From assembly GCA_037893245.1 (NCBI GenBank), contig JBAIAA010000669.1, forward strand, positions 1,178,001-1,242,000: a stretch of DNA of 64,000 bases. Reading direction: 5' to 3'. The translations under genes and the position numbers were made by a program. Position 1 is the first letter of the stretch, and the number at the start of each line of letters is the position of its first letter. The notes under the pieces are model-generated. The model did not search any database, was not told where the DNA came from, and saw only the letters and a list, made by a program, of their open reading frames with translations. Below, piece after piece: positions 25,301-37,300 of this stretch. This DNA is from Crossaster papposus. Its lineage: Eukaryota; Echinodermata; Asteroidea; Velatida; Solasteridae.

Positions 25301-28300
25301 TTTTCTTTAAACTTCCGTGGTTTTTAAGGAATAAGTGAGACCCAAACCAGCAATCTTATTAAACCCTTCCAGGTGATTAGAAGGGTGCAAAGGTTTTTTT
25401 CCAAGTCTCAATAACAAAATGTTTTGCCTTGCACAATTCACGTTCTAATAACATTCACGTTCATTTTCATGGCAATTAAGCCTAATATATCAAAAATATT
25501 TCTTTAAAAACCTTTGTGCGGCTGACTATACGATAAGTTTTATTGGAAACCTATAAAAAAAACTATGTATTCTAACTTTACGTAACCAGTTTCAGTAACG
25601 TTACTAGATTCATGTCATTGACTGACGAAGAACTTGTGAATATCTTGTGCTAAATAAAGATGCTAAATATATACGAGGGCTGTTATCGACAAGACAGTGA
25701 ATATTGTATGAGGTGTAGTAAAACAAATCGATCATAAATTTTTTTTCTCGGTGTAGGTCAGCTCGACTACCTCCCTTCGCCATATGAAGCAATATATGGG
25801 AGGGAGAGAATACCCCCTCTTTTGTGGTGGTCATTGTGCTTGCAAAATGTTGTGGTTTCTTTTAATTTGTAATTTTTTTTTTTATTTTTTTTTATTTTTT
25901 TTTGGGGGGGGGGGGGGGGGGGTGGGGGCGGCGGTCGCGTTAGGTAACAATAGTTTAGGGAGTGTATAGACTAAGGGGGGAGTCGCTCAGTCCCATGTCT
26001 TGCTAGGTATACGCAACTGAATTATCAATTTTCTTAGACGATTTCACAAAATAATCCCCAAATGTAGAGTCATTTGTCAATACTTAATGAAGCAAGACAT
26101 GGAACGAAGACCCCCCCCCCCCCCCCCCTTATTTGTGGTGGTCATTGTGCTTTCGGAATGTGTTTTTTTCAGGAATTCTATTTAGGTTTTTAGGGGGGAG
26201 GGGTGCGGTAGCTAACAATAGTCCCATGTCTTGCTGGGTACAATATTTCAAGTGAGAATTGCATGTTAAAACATACTATAGGTTTTACCGGCTACACCGG
26301 GATTATTTTAACATCACCGAGCCGACGCGCGGGATTATTTTTAACGAAACTCGATCCGAAGCGGGTTCAGGCCACCAGTACCGGGAAGCACACCCACGCA
26401 TTTCCGGCCTTGTTCGCTGCTGGCAGACATTTCCGGCCTTGCTCGTGGCGTGTTTATGCGTCATCCGTTTTCAATTTGGGGAAAACTTTGCGTTTATATT
26501 CGTCATCCGGCGCGAACAAATTTAGCCTTTCACGGTCTGAACAAACTTTCGAGAAAATCGCTTGAAAAGTTGGTTCTTTTTTCGTTTGAAACAAAGATCC
26601 ATAGAATATACAAGATTAAGGTATTATGGGAAAGGAGAGATTTCAATCTGTTTAAATATAGCAAACGTTAAGAAGAATAGGTGATTTGTTTTGCAGAAAT
26701 AATCAATTAATAGAATTGCCTCTTCGTGAAAACGACGAAATTAATGCAAAATTAAAAGACAATTATTGTCTTTTAATTTTGCATTAATGTTGTCATCCTC
26801 TAGGAACATTAGTCTTGGGTGTGTTTGTAATAACTAACCACGGTTATACACCTGGGAAATAAGCTACACAAACAACAACAAGTTGAATTTGCATTTGATT
26901 TCAATAATAATTTACTGCAATTGGAAGATTTTGTTGTTGTTTTTTCCTCTGTTTTTCCCCCCGCAGAAACATGAGTCACAACGACATAGTGGACTTGGCG
27001 CCGGGAGTGTTCCAAAGCGTTGCCAACGTGTCTTACTTGTAAGTATTCAAATTTGATAATCTGCAGTCGAGAACAAAAAACAACGCGTCCAGATCAGATC
27101 TCATTATTAACGAAATTATAGCCAAAAGGAAAATGAGAATATGTTGACAGATGACCAAAAAAACACGAAACGAAATCCCCTCGATCGGGTGACTCTTAAA
27201 ATAGATCTTTTAAGGCGCACGGGCTTCTGTATTTTGTAGTCTTAGAGATATATATCCGACTTGTGTTCGTTCTTTGATCATGATGAGCGGTATCGAATTC
27301 AGAAATTCCTCGTGCCTAATTCCTCGTGCCTGGGATTGACGTCGACAACGGCTATGAAACTTAAAGGTAGGATACACCATTTGCAGATATCGAAAATGTT
27401 TACTACCAAATGTGATGCGATCTGTGAAAACCCGTCGGTTGTCGCAAAGTTGCAAGTCCCATAAAAGCAAAAATTCTAAAAAAAAAAAAAAATATATATA
27501 TAATTTCTTTTTTTTGTGTAATTGATTTTTCATTGCTATTTTTGTACCCTATCGTTAAACGCTGTTTTTCTCAGAACATCGCATCGCCAATAATCGACGT
27601 TCATTGTAACGTAACTTTTGATGTAGAAGTCCTAGAGACCTGATTTAAAAAGCATTAGAAAGAGGATGATCCCAAGTTTAAGATGATGTAAAGAACTCAT
27701 TTTTTTATTTTGCCACCATGTGGCGGGTTTTCACAGATCGCATCACAAATTCTAGAAAAAAAATTCTTACTTATTTGAAATTAAATAATGATTATAGGCA
27801 TCCAGCAAAAAGATTGCGCTAGATATTCTAGTAATTGTTCCGAAAAATTGAATTTAAAAAAAACAAAATCATGATCGCCCGATGGCGATCGCAACAAAAC
27901 CCAAGAACAACAAAAGAAGCACTGTCCGACTCCGGTTGAAAACGAACGCTGTTTTTCGTGCTTTCCTTGGCATCTATGATTGTAAAACTTCGAACAGGTT
28001 AGTTAAACGATATTTACTATAAAATACAACGTGGTCACGTGATAAGTGCGCTTTCTAGTTTCTATAATATAACTATATATGCTCCCAACCAGAGTTGTAT
28101 TCGAGTCCCTGCAAGTCCTTGCACAAGTCCTTGCACAAGTCCTTGCACAAGTTCTTGCACAAGTCCTTGCACAAGTCCTTGCACAAGTCCTTGCACAAGT
28201 CCTTGCACAAGTCCTTGCACAGGTCCTTGCACAGGTCCTTGCACAGGTCCTTGCACAAGTCCTTGCACAAGTCCTTGCACAAGTCCTTGCACAGGTCCTT

Positions 28301-31300
28301 GCACATGTCCTTGCACAGGTCCTTGCACAGGTCCTTGCACAAGTCCCTGCACAAGTCCCTGCACAAGTCCTTGCACAGGTCCTTGCACAAGTCCTTGCAC
28401 AAGTCCTTGCACAAGTCCTTGCACAAGTCCTTGCACAAGTCCTTGTACAAGTCCTGTCACAAGTCCTGTCACAAGTCCTGTCACAAGTCCTGTCACAAGT
28501 CCAGTCACAAGTCCAGTCACAAGTCCAGTCACAAGTCCAGTCACAAGTCCAGTCACAAGTCCAGTCACAAGTCCAGTCACAAGTCCAGTAATAAAGCCAG
28601 TCACAAGTCCAGTCATAAAGCCAGTCATAAGCAACTGGTTGAACAATGACAAAAGAATGCCTTTGTCAAAGCTCATTTGAATACCCTGTGATTTGAATTG
28701 GAACTGGAGGACTTGTGATGGACTTGCAGGGACTTGTAGGGACTTACAGGGAATTGTGATGGACTTGACTACATCCCTGCTCCCAACTCTCCCTGTCTTG
28801 CCGATGATGGGAGTATACACGGAGCCCCTGGCATTATCGTCTTTGTTTTCGTTCATTGGGTTTCAAGGAGTCTTTCGTACAACAGCATGAAGACGCTGAA
28901 GAAAGGAACGTTTCTGGGACTGTCCCACGTATCGTCGTTGTGAGTATTGCACTTTAGGAAACGTACCAGAGATAATTATGACCAGAGGGTATTTAACAAA
29001 ACATATATGAAGTAAAATTGTAGAACAAAATCGTTAGAATTGTATAATGTTGTGACTTGCTTTTATTTTCGGATCGAAAGGTAAGGTTTATGAATGGGAA
29101 TATGTAATGTGCTCAACGTTAGCCGGTATTAACCAGTTCGCGCCGTAGGACGTATATACACGCACGGGTTTTTTTCCGAGATTCAAAACGGATGACGCAT
29201 AAACACGTCACGAGCAAGGCCGGGAATGTCTATCAGCAGCATGCAAGGCCGGAAATGCGTTGGTGTGCTTCCCGGTGCCATCGGCCTGAACCCGGCGCGA
29301 ACTGGTTAAACAAGTTCGTACAAAATCGACTGTAGGGTTCGGACACTGACGACGACCCTCAACTTCTGCTCAGCTCTATGGGTCGTATGATTACAAACTA
29401 GCAAATGCTGTGAAGAATAAGCAAAAAGTAAAAGCATTTACTTCGGAGTAAAAGCAATAAGGAAAAGCAAAAAAAGAACAGTAAATCGGAAACGCGCTTA
29501 CAATACATTGTAATTCTTTTACATACCACGGGATGGTAAGTTAAACAGGCGGACTTTGCTTGATCGATCGATATTCATGCGATACGGACGGCTCTCGGAC
29601 CTACAATTCAGACGTCTAGGCATAAACAAAATGTCAGGTCGGAAACCAGACTAACGATTATGTTACCTATTGTTTGTTTGTTTACAGGGACATAGATAAT
29701 GTACCCATTCGATACATTGAGCATGGAGCGTTGGAGGGATTGACCGCGCTACGATCGCTGTGAGTAACAATTTCAGTATAGGTTAATTTCTTTTTAAATA
29801 AAACATTTTTCATTCAAATTCACCAACTCTCACATTTAATCTCGTCAGAGAAAACAATCCACGCTTTTTTAACCAAACCAATTTAGTCATTTACCATTTA
29901 CAGGTAGGATACACCATTTGCAGATATCGGAAAAGATTTACTACTAAATTATTAGGAAATATTATTTGATATTGAATAACGATATCATTGTAGGCATCCA
30001 GCAAAACAAGTTTCGCTATATATCATGTAATAACAAAAATAACAAAATTATAAAAAAATAAATTCCATCGCCAGACGGCGATCGCGAAAAAAACATAAGA
30101 ACAACATAAGAACCACTGCCCGACGCCGGTTGAAAAAAAACGCCGGTTTTTTTGCTTTTCTCAGCATCCATAATTTGAACTTTGAATAGGTCAGTTAAAC
30201 GATATTTACTATAAAATCCAACCCCCAACATCCACCAATTCATGATCATTCAAGCGATTACCAGTGGTGTGTCCTACCTATACCCAGGGACCGAGTCCCC
30301 CATACACTCTTTAGACTATTGTTACCAAAGCACCAACAAAATAAACCTAAAAATTATTCCTGAAAAACCACAACATTCCTCAAACACAATGACCACCATA
30401 AAAAAGAGGGTTCTCTCCGTTCCATATCTTGCTTCATATACCCAACCTTTAAATGTGAGAGTTGGTGAATTTGAATGAAAAATGTTAAACAATGTGACCT
30501 GCTCCCACGAAATCAGAGTAAAGTTGACCTTTTGATATTTTGAGATATTGGTATTTTCAGATTCCTTGAATTATTAGCTTAAAAATGATTTTTAATTTAT
30601 TGGGTAGGTTATTAAAAAAATATATATAATATTGAGCAAAACTAGCGGTGATATTTTTATATTTTCATAAATTTCTCTACATTTTACTAGTAAAAATAAA
30701 TTTAGATTTTGTTTCTGCAAATTGTTTGCAAACAAATACTTGGTAGTTTAAAAGAAACATATGTGGGAATTGTATCATGCCAAGCCCCCCCACCCCTTCC
30801 CCCTACTGTAAAATCGGCTATTTTCAATCATAACTCAATATAGCATAGCGAGACTTTACGCTGTTTTCATGGGAGCAGGTCACAAATAGCCGGCAAACAT
30901 ATAATAACCAATAGATAATGTATCACTAACCGCAATATATCTCACAGATTAATCAATACTGCAATACATAATGTAATGATAATGTAATAACAATAGACCG
31001 ATAGTGTTGTACAAGTTACTACAATATCCGTCAACTTGTTGTTGAATTGTCGGTTAAAAGGATCGAAAACGTTTGGTAATTGGAACCCACTTTTTGTTTC
31101 AATCCTATATAGTTATATACCCTAAAACTAACCTGTAAACATTTTTCATTTCAAAAGGTAGTAACGATTTTGAGATATTGCCGAAAATCTGGAGCGGTTA
31201 TGTCCGGGCAAGAAGAATAATCTGCATTGGAATACACACTCTGAGAAACGTCACTGCAGAACGCTTCTCAGATTTTTGGGGATAAAAAGTGATATCTTTT

Positions 31301-34300
31301 TCCATACTCCGCAGTACTTCGAAGTGTAAAGTTTCTAAAAATGCATTATACTATCCAAAGCTGCTGGACTTCTTACCAAGTAAGTGTTTATTGCCATTCA
31401 TTTTTGGAGTAATTACCAAACGTATACGATCCCTTTAATGATACAATATCGGTCAATTTGCGTTGGTGTTCGACCTGTGCAAGACTGCTACGTGCATTAA
31501 ACACATACTCCGTTGGTTTATTCATGGATGTTCGTTTTTCCTGATTCTTTCCTAGCGAACTATCGTTTAATGCCCTGGAGTTTGTCTACCCGGACACGTT
31601 CCAAGATCTTTCGTCACTTCAGCATTTGTAAGTACGATCACGCCCACCCACGTACACTCACGAGCCAGTCTGGATTTAATGGGATTGTCAGCGCATAGAT
31701 TGAGTTTCATTTATATACTGGGGGTCTAACATTTTAAAATAAAATTGCTTTGTGTAAACGGACGGAATTGACAATTATACGTCAGGCGATTGAACTATTA
31801 AAGGTAGGTTACACCATTGGTAAGTGCTAGAATGTTTATGAATAGGTGAATTCTTTACACAATTTTTTTTTTAGGAAGGTTATTGTTTAAAGGGATCGTA
31901 TACGTTTGGTTATGACTCCAACAATTAATGGCAATAAAAACTTACTTGGTAAGAAGTACAGCAGCTTTGGATAGTATAATGCATTTTTAGAAACGTTTCA
32001 CTTCGAAGTACTGCGGTTATTGAAAAATATATCACTTTTTATCTCTACAAATTTGAATCTGAAAAGCGTTACTGCAGTGACGTTTCTCAGACTGTGTATT
32101 CCAATGCAGATTATTATTCCTGCGTGGACATAACTGCTCCAGATTTTCGACAATATCTCAAAATCGCTACCACCTTTTGAAATAAAATGTGTACAGGTTA
32201 GTTTTATGGTATATATCTATAACTATATAGGATTGAAACAAACAGTGGGTTCCAATTACCAAACGTATACGATCCCTTTAACTGAACTGTCCGAAGTTTT
32301 ACAATCATGGATGCTGAGAAAAGCAAACAAAAAACGGCGTTCGTTTTCAACCGGCGTCGGGCAGTGGTTCTTATATTGTTTCTTTTTTTTTCGCGATCGC
32401 CGTCCGCCGTCCATTCAAAAAACAAATCACAACTTGTATCTTTCTGTATCTCTCAATATTTGTTGCCCTCTTTTTGTCTTTTTCCCATTTCTTTTTTATC
32501 AAGAGGGCGGTGTGATATCGGACTCCTTTTTTCCCTTATGCTACAGTCACACGGCCATGTTACGGACCTGCGGATGCCTGCGTATATTTGGATAATGAAA
32601 ATGCGTAATTTTTAACCCCAATACGGAAATTTGAGCAAAAGTTACCTATATTCTGCGGACGATACGGATTAGTTACGGATGTTACGTATGAATTACGGAT
32701 GTTACGGGTAAAACCTGCGGATGAACCCATCCGCTGCCAACCCGCTGGCACATGTTACTGACGACTTACGGATGACTTACGGACGATACGGATGACTTAC
32801 GGACGATACGGATAAGTTACGCTCGTGTCTGCGCATGTCGGCTTCCTCTGGCGTCCGCACCATCCGCAAATAAACCCACGTGGATCGGAGCTTGCTTCAG
32901 TCGCATTTCATCAAGTCTGAGATCTAGTTCCAGTTATTCAACAGTTTCTTCTCCATCTTTTTGATGTTTACGTACCCCTATGTATCCGCAGGCAACTGCA
33001 CACCCGACAAAGTGTGCGGATCAGTTACGTATCTAACGTATCCTGCGGATGAGTTTACGTATCTTACGTATGAGTTACGGATGCTTACGTATATTTCATC
33101 CGCAGCAAAATTTTGAGATTTTCAAAATTCCGCTGCGGATCTGCGTATGTCTGCGGATCCTGCGGATTGAATTACGGATGGATACGGATGCTTACGGATG
33201 ATACGGATCCTTGCGGATGCTTACGGACTTTTATCCGTAAGCATCCGCAGCTACCGTAAGTGGCCGTGTGACTGAGCCATTATATTGGTTAAACCTGGAC
33301 ATTGTTAATACCCTCACATTAATATTTTATACAATGTCTATTCTGTCTTATATAAATTATTTAAATCTGTTTTGCAGAACCATTCGAGGAAATTCCCTAT
33401 CAACGCTGCAGAAAGGAACCTTCCGTGGGCTTCACAACGTCATGGACCTGTAAGATCATTGGATTGAATAAAATAAGATGTTTTATCCGTCGCGGACTTT
33501 TTTTAAAACATGTATTTATCATCGAATTCAAGTGTGGGTAGTTTGTTTGCAGTAACACCAGAGGGCGGAAGACGAACTCGTTCCTCTTTAGTGGTGAAAC
33601 GAAACGACAGATTTCGGGAGCTGGCTCCCAGACTATATTACTTACCTCCCTAACCAACGGACTCTTCTCAGAACCACACAATTCAAAAGTCATTAAATTA
33701 TTCAAACTTTGTTATTATTACATGTATTATTATTATTATTGGTAATGAAACCAAGGATCCTTCAAAAGCGCTCAAGGCACTGTAGCTCTTAAGCCAGAAG
33801 AACCCCATAGACAGAGGCTGTGTCAGCCAGGAACACCGGGGCAAACCCCTTCTCTTAGGATAAGTGTTCTTGGTTCTTTTACGTGCATTATACAATTTTA
33901 TAATGTTATAATGAGAAAGATTATACACACATTATAAATTATACAACACACGGGACCTACAAATTTACGCCCCATCCGAAGGACGAAGCAATAGTGGGTT
34001 TAATTGCCTTGCTTAAGGACACACGTGTCGACACCGGGACTCGAACTCACGCTCTGCGGAACAGAAATTTAACCCAGCTCTTAACCGCTCGGCCACGACA
34101 CTCCACAATATCGGACCCATATCGGACCCATATCGGACCCATATCGGACCCATATCGGACCCATATCAGACCCATATCGGACCCATATCGGACCCATATC
34201 TGACAACAGAGCACAGCTGCTATAATAACCAACAGCTCGTCCACATTGCAACACTTGCACATCCTAACAAAATCGACAAACAAACTTGGTTCTATGGTCA

Positions 34301-37300
34301 ATTTGACCTCTCTTGGGAAATTACTCAAAAGTCTGTCAAAATGTATAAGATGTGGACGTTTGGTATCTCATTTAAAGGGATCCTATGCGTTTGGTAATTA
34401 CTCCAAAAATGTATGGCATAAAAACTTACTTGGTAAAAGTACAGCAGCTTTGGATAGTATAATCCATTTTTAGAAACTTTTCACTTAGAAGTACTGCGGT
34501 TATGGAAAAAAGATATCACTTTTTATCCCCAAAAATTTGAATATGAGAAGCGTTACTGCAGTGACGTTTCTCAGATTGTGTACTCCAATGCAAATTATTC
34601 TTCTTGCGTGGACATAACCGCTCCAGATTTGTGGCAATAGAGAGGTTTCGCACCGTCGCGGATACCGGTCCGCATACGAATACGTCATCACTTTGTGCGC
34701 TCACGTGACCTGTAACTGTTTTGAAGACGTTTCCATACACGCTACGAACTGATACCGGCCGCCATACACGTAAGTAAAAAACGGATACCGTTTTCGTAGA
34801 CTTTTTAGCTAAGTGCCGTGTATAATCAACAACACTCCCGCCATATTACTGTTAGTGTTATAACCCATGAATGTAGAGTGTAATTTGTGGGCAGTGCCCC
34901 CAAAAAGAAAAGAAAAATAGACTGAAAAAAGGTGTCGGTGGCGACTGTACATTTGTCATGCATGTTGTTATTGGACAGCTCGCCCCAGAACAGCCTTGCC
35001 GGCCATATCCTATTCCAAAACTCGCTGCTCTGTATCTGGAGTGGCAACGAGTATCGAGGTCGCATGTGCCAGTACTCAGTATAGTACTATTTTAGTAAGC
35101 TAATTTACTCTCCTTAGCAAGTTAACACATTACAAACTTGCCTCTTGGTCTAGTCAACTAATTAACTCGCCCCTCTTCCTGCATGGTTCAACTAGTACAC
35201 TGTCACTGTAGTATAATTCGCCCCTTGCACAAACTAGCCGCAGTATATGCTAAAACGTTTGTTAAGCCTAACTGTTGGAAACTTGTCCCCTGGCTCATGT
35301 CAGAGTAGTTCTAGGCCTACTACTGCATACTGTTGACTAACTCGTCCCTAGTAATTAGTAGTAAGTTCTTGGCATCTCTATACAATTAAGTTATCTCTTT
35401 CAGCATCACAGACAAGGGATGTGGGAGGGCGAGTTGTTGAGGACAGAAGTGTGTTTGTAGAGTAAACTACCTGACTACTTGGCCCAGGGCAAGAAGTTTT
35501 TTTAGGAAGCGAGTTTGTAATTGTCATGATTGATAGCAGAGAAAGAGTTAGCTGGGGGAGAGTTAGTATGGGTGAGTTTGTAGGAGGAGGGGGAGGGAGT
35601 GCGCTGCGGGTTGAGTTGACCAACATTTAGGCCAAATAAAAACAAAACATCCCCACTTGCTTTTTTTCTAAGGCCTTTCTTCTTCTTTTCTCAAAAAATT
35701 AAAAATAATATTAAACGAGCAGTCGGTTATTACAGGTTTTAAATCGATTTTGGACCCAACTGTCTGGGAAAAGTCGTCTTAAAAAAAGAAGAGGGAAGCC
35801 ATTTTGAAAAGTTCTTTATGACAGAATCTAAAAATAAAAGACCCCTTCATTAAAAAAAAACGAATTTGGTCTGATAGGCATCTTTCCGTTTCTCAACTCT
35901 ATTCATCTTCTCCTTTACTTAAAGTCAAACTCACAATGTTTTCTTTTTTCAGGAACTATATACACGTCAACATGTCAAAAACAACTCGATTCTACCCTGC
36001 GCTTGACATAGCCCTTTTGAAGGAGGTCACTGCTGTAAATCCATATGATGGGTCAGACAAAAACGCCAGATGGGAAAGCATTTTGACCAATGTGAATGCT
36101 GGTCTTCTTATGATCAATAAAGAAGTCACGCTACGGAGCTGCAAGGAGCGCGTGAAAACACTCATCAAGGCACATCGAAGGGCTGAAATGCAGTCTCTGA
36201 AAGCGTAAGGAACTCCTTTGTGCTTTCTTCTTACGCTGTTCTCTGATGAAAATTACGGGAGGCTTCACTTCAACCCCTCCCCCAAGATGTTTGTATTTTT
36301 ATCTAGTACTAATACTATACAGTGGAAGTCAAAAAGAAAGTGACCAGGAGTACATGTATTTCCCCCCGTAAAAACAACAACAATTAATTTTGATCTACCA
36401 GTAAGGTATGTCTTGATAGAGCATGTTCTTCCCAACATATTATAAAAACAAGAGTTATTGAAATTGTCCTTACTATCAAGAGCTGTGCCTGTTTTACCAA
36501 AATACCCCTTTTTAATAGCTGTCCATAGAAAGATAAGATACTTTGAAGCTATCAGCTGGGTGAGCGCCAGAAATTGTACATCTTCAAAGTCTAGTTCATC
36601 TTCATTCATTGGTCAGAAATGAATGAATAATATACTGTAATTTGGACCATGAATAATATTTCTAAATCAAAGTTCCAGAAGTAGATTTCCCTAAACCTCA
36701 ACGGAGGAGATCAAACGTATCAGCCAGACAGTCCTAGAGATTTGTTTATTGGAATTGCATAGCTCAAAGTATTCCAAAATCAGAAACCAATTACTATGAA
36801 TCACGTCCATTACATTTGTTTTATAATTTATGCTTGTGTGTTTCAGGTCTGGCACAGACGAGGAATACTCGGAGCGTGAACAACTTCTAACAGAAGTTGA
36901 TGAGCTTATTGTGGAGGCGACCAGGGTGACGGAGGGGGAAAACATAAAAAAGACGGATGAGAGGAAGAAGGAGGAGCAGGGAAGAGAAATTAGAGAGGCT
37001 GCCATGCAGGGAATGACGCCCCCCAAAAGGCCAGGTAAACATGCCATTTGATATGATCAGCTCTTTACTCATATCATGTATGTACATTATGTAAGATAAC
37101 TTTTGGTTCATACATCTTTACTTTACATCTTTTTATAGTAGAAATGCCTGCTGCTCTGACAATTAATGAGCAGTGTAGTATGGACCTTATCCATCCTTCT
37201 ATAAAGGCACGTTTGAAAATGCACATCCGCATCAGTGTGTGTATATGCATGGAGAAATAAGTGACTTATTTCTCCATGGTATATGTATATTCATTGTTTC

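Noticed and set aside
28039-28856. Long open frames on both strands across the 12-bp array (up to 264 codons)
   Set aside because: A repeat unit divisible by three without stop codons gives open frames in all frames. The peptides are simple (CTSP, LVQG repeats) and the array belongs to a mobile element.
34035-34105. tRNA gene on the minus strand
   Set aside because: The tRNA-like block runs directly into a SINE body, and the similar heads at 59,075-59,140 and 12,225-12,300 do the same.
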